From Gemmatimonadetes bacterium T265 (GTDB taxonomy: Bacteria; Gemmatimonadota; Gemmatimonadetes; Gemmatimonadales; Gemmatimonadaceae), in assembly GCA_019973575.1 (NCBI GenBank), contig BPUI01000004.1, positions 186,001 through 250,000 on the forward strand: DNA of 64,000 nt, read 5' to 3'. The notes beneath the pieces were generated by a model that worked only from the letters and a program-made list of their open reading frames with translations, had not been told where the DNA came from and searched no databases. This document shows, one piece after another, positions 60,291 to 64,000 of the stretch (positions are counted from its first letter, which is position 1; the number at the start of each line of letters is the position of its first letter). Position numbers and translations under genes: made by a program.

Positions 60291-61853
60291 TCAGGCGCCT
60301 AACACCTCGCGAAGGACGTCGACGCCCTGCCGCAGCGCGACGTCGTCCAGCGACGCGTACCCTAACAGCAGCGCGCCGTCGGCCGCGCGCGGCCCGACGT
60401 GGTACATCGAGAGCGGCGGTGCTTCCACGCCACGCGCCGCGAGGGCCGACGACACTGCCGCGTCGCTCCGGCCCGGCGGAAGCCAGCCGAGGAGGTGCAG
60501 GCCGGCTGCCGCGGGACGGAGCGTGATCCGGCCCCGTAACTCGCGTTCGGCGAGTGCCACGAGCGCCGCTTGGCGGGCCGCGTACAGCGTCCGCATCCGC
60601 CGGACGTGCCGCGCGAAGTGCCCCTCGATGATGAAGTCGGCGAGGACCGCCTGCTCGAGCGGCGACGCCGAACCGGCCGCGAACGCGCGCGCGCGCGCGA
60701 ACGCGTCGGTGAGATCGTGCGGGACGATCAAGTACCCGATTCGGAGGGACGGGAATACCGTCTTGCTGAACGTGCCGACGTAGAGCACGCGGCCGTCCGG
60801 GTCCAGCCCGTGGAGCGCCGGCAGCGGGTGACCGGCGAACCGGTACTCGCTTTCGTAATCGTCCTCGACGATCCACGCATTGGCCCCGCGCGCCCACTGC
60901 AGCAGCGCGCGGCGGCGCACGTGACTCATGGTCGCCCCGAGCGGAAACTGGTGCGACGGGGTCGTATACACGAGCCGGGCGTCGGGTGCGATCCGCATCC
61001 CGGCGGCGACGTCGAGCCCCTCCGCGTCGACGGGTACGGGCGCGATCCGTGCGCCGGCGATCGTCAACACCCCGCGCATCCCGAGGTAGCCCGGGTCCTC
61101 CATCCATGCCGTGTCGCCGGGATCGAGCAGGACCTGTACGGCGAGGGCGAGCGCCTGCTGCGCGCCACTCGTGATGAGCACCTGGCCCGGTTCGCAGCGA
61201 ACGCCGCGCGCGGCGCCGACGTAGACGGCGACCGCTTCGCGTAGCGGGCGGTGCCCGAACGCCTCGCCGTGGTCGAGGAATTCGAGCGGTACGCGCTGGT
61301 ACCGTCGTGCGGCAAGGCGCGCCCAGAGATCGACCGGAAACCGGTCCAGCGCCGGCGTGCCGTGGCGGAATGGACGCGGCGCGAGGCCGAGGCGCGGCAT
61401 GCCGTCGCTCAGGAGCGCCGTCCGCGCGCCGCGTCGGGCGATCACCGGCCGCGAGCCCGCCGTGGGCCGTGTGCCTAACGGTTCACGTCGCGCGTCGACG
61501 CGCAGGAGGGCGTCGGGGAGCTGCGGCGCGACGCGCGTGCCCGCGCCGGGGCGCCCGCGGAGGTACCCTTCTGAGGTGAGCTGCGTCATCGCCAGGAGGA
61601 CCGTGTTGCGCGACACGCCGAGGTCCGCCGCGAGCGCGCGGGTCGACGGAACGCGATCGTTCGGGCGGAGTCGGCCGACGACGATCAGGTCGCGCACCGC
61701 GCTGTAGATCTGCCGGTGAAGCGGCTCCCGAGCCGCGGGGTCGACGGCGATCAACAACGACGCGACGTCACTGGGGCGCGCCGGGCGCTTCGACCGGACG
61801 CCGGCGCGCGGTGGTCGTGAGGCGTCGGGCCCCGTCCGATCGGACGTCGACAT
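60291..61853 (-). CDS. MocR/PdxR-family transcriptional regulator
   Basis: From the ATG at 61853 (an in-frame ATG at 61874 is possible) this is 520 residues. The N-terminal GntR winged helix is PLHRQIYSAVRDLIVVGRLRPNDRVPSTRALAADLGVSRNTVLLAMTQLTSEGYL. The C-terminal domain is a fold-type I aminotransferase with GAQQALALAVQVLLDPGDTAWMEDPGYLGMRGVL and the PLP-binding lysine in VGTFSKTVFPSLRIGYLIVP. MocR regulators use PLP binding to sense vitamin B6 or amino-compound metabolites. The neighbouring PLP lyase gene is the natural candidate target; the inverted repeat at 60141 lies between them. The stop codon lies next to GCCTAAC. Confidence 0.9.
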   Translation of the reverse strand: MSTSDRTGPDASRPPRAGVRSKRPARPSDVASLLIAVDPAAREPLHRQIYSAVRDLIVVGRLRPNDRVPSTRALAADLGVSRNTVLLAMTQLTSEGYLRGRPGAGTRVAPQLPDALLRVDARREPLGTRPTAGSRPVIARRGARTALLSDGMPRLGLAPRPFRHGTPALDRFPVDLWARLAARRYQRVPLEFLDHGEAFGHRPLREAVAVYVGAARGVRCEPGQVLITSGAQQALALAVQVLLDPGDTAWMEDPGYLGMRGVLTIAGARIAPVPVDAEGLDVAAGMRIAPDARLVYTTPSHQFPLGATMSHVRRRALLQWARGANAWIVEDDYESEYRFAGHPLPALHGLDPDGRVLYVGTFSKTVFPSLRIGYLIVPHDLTDAFARARAFAAGSASPLEQAVLADFIIEGHFARHVRRMRTLYAARQAALVALAERELRGRITLRPAAAGLHLLGWLPPGRSDAAVSSALAARGVEAPPLSMYHVGPRAADGALLLGYASLDDVALRQGVDVLREVLGA

Positions 61854-63079
61854 CGTCGCACTCCGCCGAGGCATTCGCGTGTGAAGGTAACGCGGGGGGT
61901 GTTCCGCGAGCGCCTGTCGGGCGTGGCGGACCGGATCACGACTGAACCGCGTAGGAAGCTCCGGGGTGGCGCTGGCGCTCCTCCCGAGCGGGCGCGCGAC
62001 GACGAGAGGCGCGCTCGTTAGGAATCTCCTCCCCTCGGCCGAAGAGATGATGCCCGCGAGCGCGCGAGAACACGAGCGGCTGGGCTGGGCGCCGACCCCT
62101 CGGTGGCGTGATAGGCAGGTTTGGCCTGGCGCCGCGCGCGCACGCGGCGCCGCGGCCGCCAACTCTCGGTGTTGCAACGCGATCGGCGCGCGCTGGCCGG
62201 ATCGGGACCCGCGCGTGATGCCGACCACACCGCTCAAGGAGGTACCGTGGAGAGATCGCGGACCGTCGCGCTCCTGCTGGCTCCTGGCGGGCGCCGCATT
62301 CCTCGTGGCGGACCTACTCGCGGGCCGGCGTCGGCCGGCGTTCTTCGGTCGCGACGCTTTGCCCCACCGAGTATGCGGTCACGTCGCGCCCCGTCCGTGC
62401 GGGTCGGCGCTCATCGCACGCGCGGTCGTGAGGGCCGCGAATGCTGGCGGGGTACGCGCCCGTCTGCCGCGGCGGCATAACGGGACGCTCAGTGTTCCAG
62501 CGGATCGGCGGTGCCCACGAGGAGTGTCCGGCCGAGGCCGGCCGCTCGGTCCGTCCCATAATGCCCTTTATCGGCCGCTCGACGTGCCGGTCCCGGGTGA
62601 TGGACCGGCGGGGCGCTCCCCATGCAACGACGCCGGATGGGGCATGTGCGCGGCACTCCGGCATCGGGCAGCACCTGACTGCGGCGAGCACGGGGCGCGG
62701 GGCGGACCGACCGAACCCTCGACGGCGCGCCGCGCCCAACGGCTACGCCCACGCCGCGGCAACCGGCGCGCCACCCCGACGACGATCACGAGCCCGCCAC
62801 CGACGAGCACGAACACGCCCGAGTCGGGAACCGTCCCCGGGATCAACGTCGCCGAGCGGATCGGGACGAACGGGCAGTGGCGGCGCCCGGGGTGTTGGAG
62901 CACCCGCTGACGGCGCCGTCGGCCGTCTTCGGCGGATCGAGCGTGGGCGCCGGATCGCACCACGCGTCCCGACGCGCCCCCCGAAGTGCCAGCCCGCCGT
63001 CACGGCGGCCACGCTGCACGGCTCTCATCCCGGCCGGTCTTTGGGTCGTCGAGCCGTTCGTTAAACGGAAGTGTTGTCC
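61854..63079. other. Decayed region, no intact genes recognised
   Basis: About 1.2 kb. A good ribosome-binding sequence (AAGGAGG at 62238-62244) precedes a GTG with VERSRTVALLLAPGG, but nothing coherent follows in one frame, suggesting a frameshifted or chance gene. The repeat ATAATG-N4-TTATCGGCCG at 62560-62579 matches 28058. A VPDSG-type C-terminus lies at 62748-62895. The rest shows no coding signal. Confidence 0.4.
62748..62895 (-). pseudogene. Probable VPDSG-CTERM sorting-signal remnant
   Basis: The minus strand encodes LIPGTVPDSGVFVLVGGGLVIVVGVARRLPRRG. It combines the VPDSG motif, a glycine/valine-rich transmembrane stretch and a basic cluster, as in VPDSG-CTERM proteins sorted by an exosortase-type system. 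The preceding exported domain is missing and the frame runs past the expected stop (a TAG exists in an adjacent frame), so this looks like the tail end of a decayed gene. Confidence 0.38.
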
Positions 63080-63589
63080 TTACGCGTTGACGTAATTGAT
63101 CAGATCGCGGAGCGTGACCGACGTCGTCCCGGTGATGGCCGACGTCCACGCGTCGGGCACCGGGACGGCGATCGTTAGGCCGTGGTCCGCCGCCGTGGGT
63201 GCGGGGACGTCGACCGTGCCGCCGGCGCCGGCCGTCGTCGCATACTCCGGATTGAAGTAGACGGAGCCCATGTTGTAGAAGATCCCGCCGGCGACGACCT
63301 CGGCCACCAGCCGACTCCCGAGCGCGCCGAGCATCCGGTCGCCGCCCTGCAGTTCCGCTTCCTTGATGATGTGGTACCACAGCGGCGTCTTGGACGCCGG
63401 CTGCCCGAGGGCGTCGAGGTCGCGGGTGAACAAGTGGTGGACGTGCGGATCCGGGGCCACGTCGGACGGCAGCAGCTTGGGGCCGGTCGGCGCGACCGCC
63501 GGGCCGTCGTCGGCGGAGATATAGAAGTCGTACCATTCGACCAGGCTGCCGGCGGCGCTGGCGAGGAGGACGCGGCGGGGGTCGCTCAT
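63080..63589 (-). CDS. Chimeric ORF: MFS-transporter N-terminus joined to a heme-peroxidase C-terminal segment
   Basis: This 169-residue frame is open from the ATG at 63589 to 63080. Residues 1-24 (MSDPRRVLLASAAGSLVEWYDFYI) are the start of an MHS/metabolite-proton-symporter-type MFS transporter ('RRVLLASxxGxxxEWYDFxx'). From about residue 25 the sequence (VAPDPHVHHLFTRDLDALGQ, SKTPLWYHIIKEAELQGGDRMLGALGSRLVAEVVAGGIFYN) is like the C-terminal part of animal-type heme peroxidases, where 'TPLWYxxLKEAExxxxGxRLGxVGxRIVAEV' is conserved. Neither parent is complete. The join is in frame, so it may be expressed, but it most likely records a deletion or recombination. Confidence 0.6.
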   Translation of the reverse strand: MSDPRRVLLASAAGSLVEWYDFYISADDGPAVAPTGPKLLPSDVAPDPHVHHLFTRDLDALGQPASKTPLWYHIIKEAELQGGDRMLGALGSRLVAEVVAGGIFYNMGSVYFNPEYATTAGAGGTVDVPAPTAADHGLTIAVPVPDAWTSAITGTTSVTLRDLINYVNA

Positions 63590-63829
63590 CGGGCGGTGCG
63601 GCGAGTGCGGTCGCGCGACCGCCGGGTTCGGGTCGCCTGCTCGTCGGCACGCGGGGCATCCTCGACCCGGCCGGCTTGGACTTCCGGTCCGGTGGAGGTC
63701 TCCGGGTCGCCGCGGATGCCGTGCGGACTCGGTCGGGTCGTACCGGTCGATCGGAGTGCCCGGCGTGACCAGACGAGTTGCGGGCGTACCTGCCCTGCGC
63801 GCCCGCTGCGGCTCGGCGTTTCGGCCCGA
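63590..63829. other. Intergenic region
   Basis: 240 bases between the chimeric ORF and the minus-strand gene end at 63830. No clear gene or structure seen. Confidence 0.4.
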
Positions 63830-64000
63830 CTACTCTGGTGCACCCCGTCCGTCCGGCCGCGCGATCTCAACGGCATACCGCAACGTCTTGCCTTCCACGA
63901 CGACGCCCCCGGGCGCCGTGAAGTCGAACGCGACGATCGTCGCGCCCGGCGCGAGTGCCTCGAATACGTAGGTCGTGCTCTCGGAACCGCCCACCTGCCC
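63830..64000 (-). CDS. C-terminal end of a protein running off the window (chagasin-like?)
   Basis: The minus-strand frame is open from 64000 to a TAG at 63830-63832. The 56 residues (GGSESTTYVFEALAPGATIVAFDFTAPGGVVVEGKTLRYAVEIAR and a short tail) resemble the final strands of chagasin-type (inhibitor I42) protease inhibitors, where 'GGxGTxxFxFxALxPGxTxIxLxYxxP...TFxVxVxV' is usual. Only the end is present, so the assignment is tentative and the start is outside the window. Confidence 0.45.
   Translation of the reverse strand, partial: GQVGGSESTTYVFEALAPGATIVAFDFTAPGGVVVEGKTLRYAVEIARPDGRGAPE

Noticed and set aside
62238-62480. Gene starting at a GTG after a strong AAGGAGG
   Set aside because: The following frame becomes Arg/Pro-rich after about 12 residues and no alternative frame gives a coherent protein, so only the decayed region is annotated.
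1-64000. tRNA or rRNA genes
   Set aside because: No cloverleaf with T-loop GTTCGA context or rRNA-like conserved segment was noticed by eye; this cannot be excluded without a covariance-model scan.

Overview
Organism and replicon. The window is uniformly very GC-rich. It carries two paired sets of a serine/threonine kinase with a long C-terminal region and an ECF-type sigma factor, TonB and RND envelope machinery, and many GCG/GAC-rich genes. This combination is typical of Gemmatimonadota (Gemmatirosa/Gemmatimonas-like) and also occurs in Acidobacteriota; I infer Gemmatimonadota without a database check. A ParA/ParB pair, 15-bp palindromic candidate centromere sites and an RPA-like replication initiator preceded by GTGAAC iterons at 2.0-9.9 kb indicate a plasmid or secondary-chromosome replicon.

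Layout. 1-1.4 kb: end of a TonB-type receptor and a molbindin. 2.0-9.9 kb: replicon core (palindromes, an ISL3-type element inserted beside one of them, parA, parB, a winged-helix gene, iterons, initiator). 9.9-12.8 kb: a LytTR response regulator with an in-frame stop, a frameshifted metallophosphoesterase and a DUF2306-like membrane protein. 12.8-16.6 kb: kinase/sigma module 1. 16.7-18.6 kb: decayed IS3 and IS110 remnants, apparently truncating a lipoprotein gene. 18.7-25.5 kb: RND efflux system 1 with a FadR-type regulator. 25.9-28.3 kb: tyrosine recombinase, an orphan ParB-like HTH protein and a RidA fragment. 28.5-34.3 kb: cupin, kinase/sigma module 2 and a soluble histidine kinase. 34.5-41.3 kb: RND efflux system 2 and a DUF4239-like protein. 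41.4-43.7 kb: GH31 enzyme of the sulfoquinovosidase type. 43.9-49.6 kb: minus-strand redox block (catalase-like protein, di-heme cytochrome c, HAF-repeat PEP-CTERM protein, PQQ-type quinoprotein). 49.6-53.2 kb: a GH31 remnant and small, mostly membrane proteins. 53.3-54.2 kb: IS6-family element. 54.3-61.9 kb: PLP decarboxylase, GNAT-cupin fusion, PhzF-like protein, isochorismatase-fold hydrolase, trans-sulfuration-type PLP enzyme and a MocR regulator. 61.9-64 kb: decayed DNA, an MFS/peroxidase chimeric ORF and the end of a further gene.

Cross-cutting signals. (1) Seven loci carry a related short reading frame or leader beginning [A/G]TG-Lys-Gly-Ser-Arg upstream of unrelated genes. One overlaps the GH31 start as ATGA. 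(2) The heptamer GCCTAAC/GTTAGGC occurs 26 times by hand count, equally on both strands, inside genes, at stop codons and between genes; it accounts for many of the rare TTA codons seen. (3) Several otherwise well-preserved genes are broken by one in-frame stop or one missing base, which suggests either recent decay or sequence errors.
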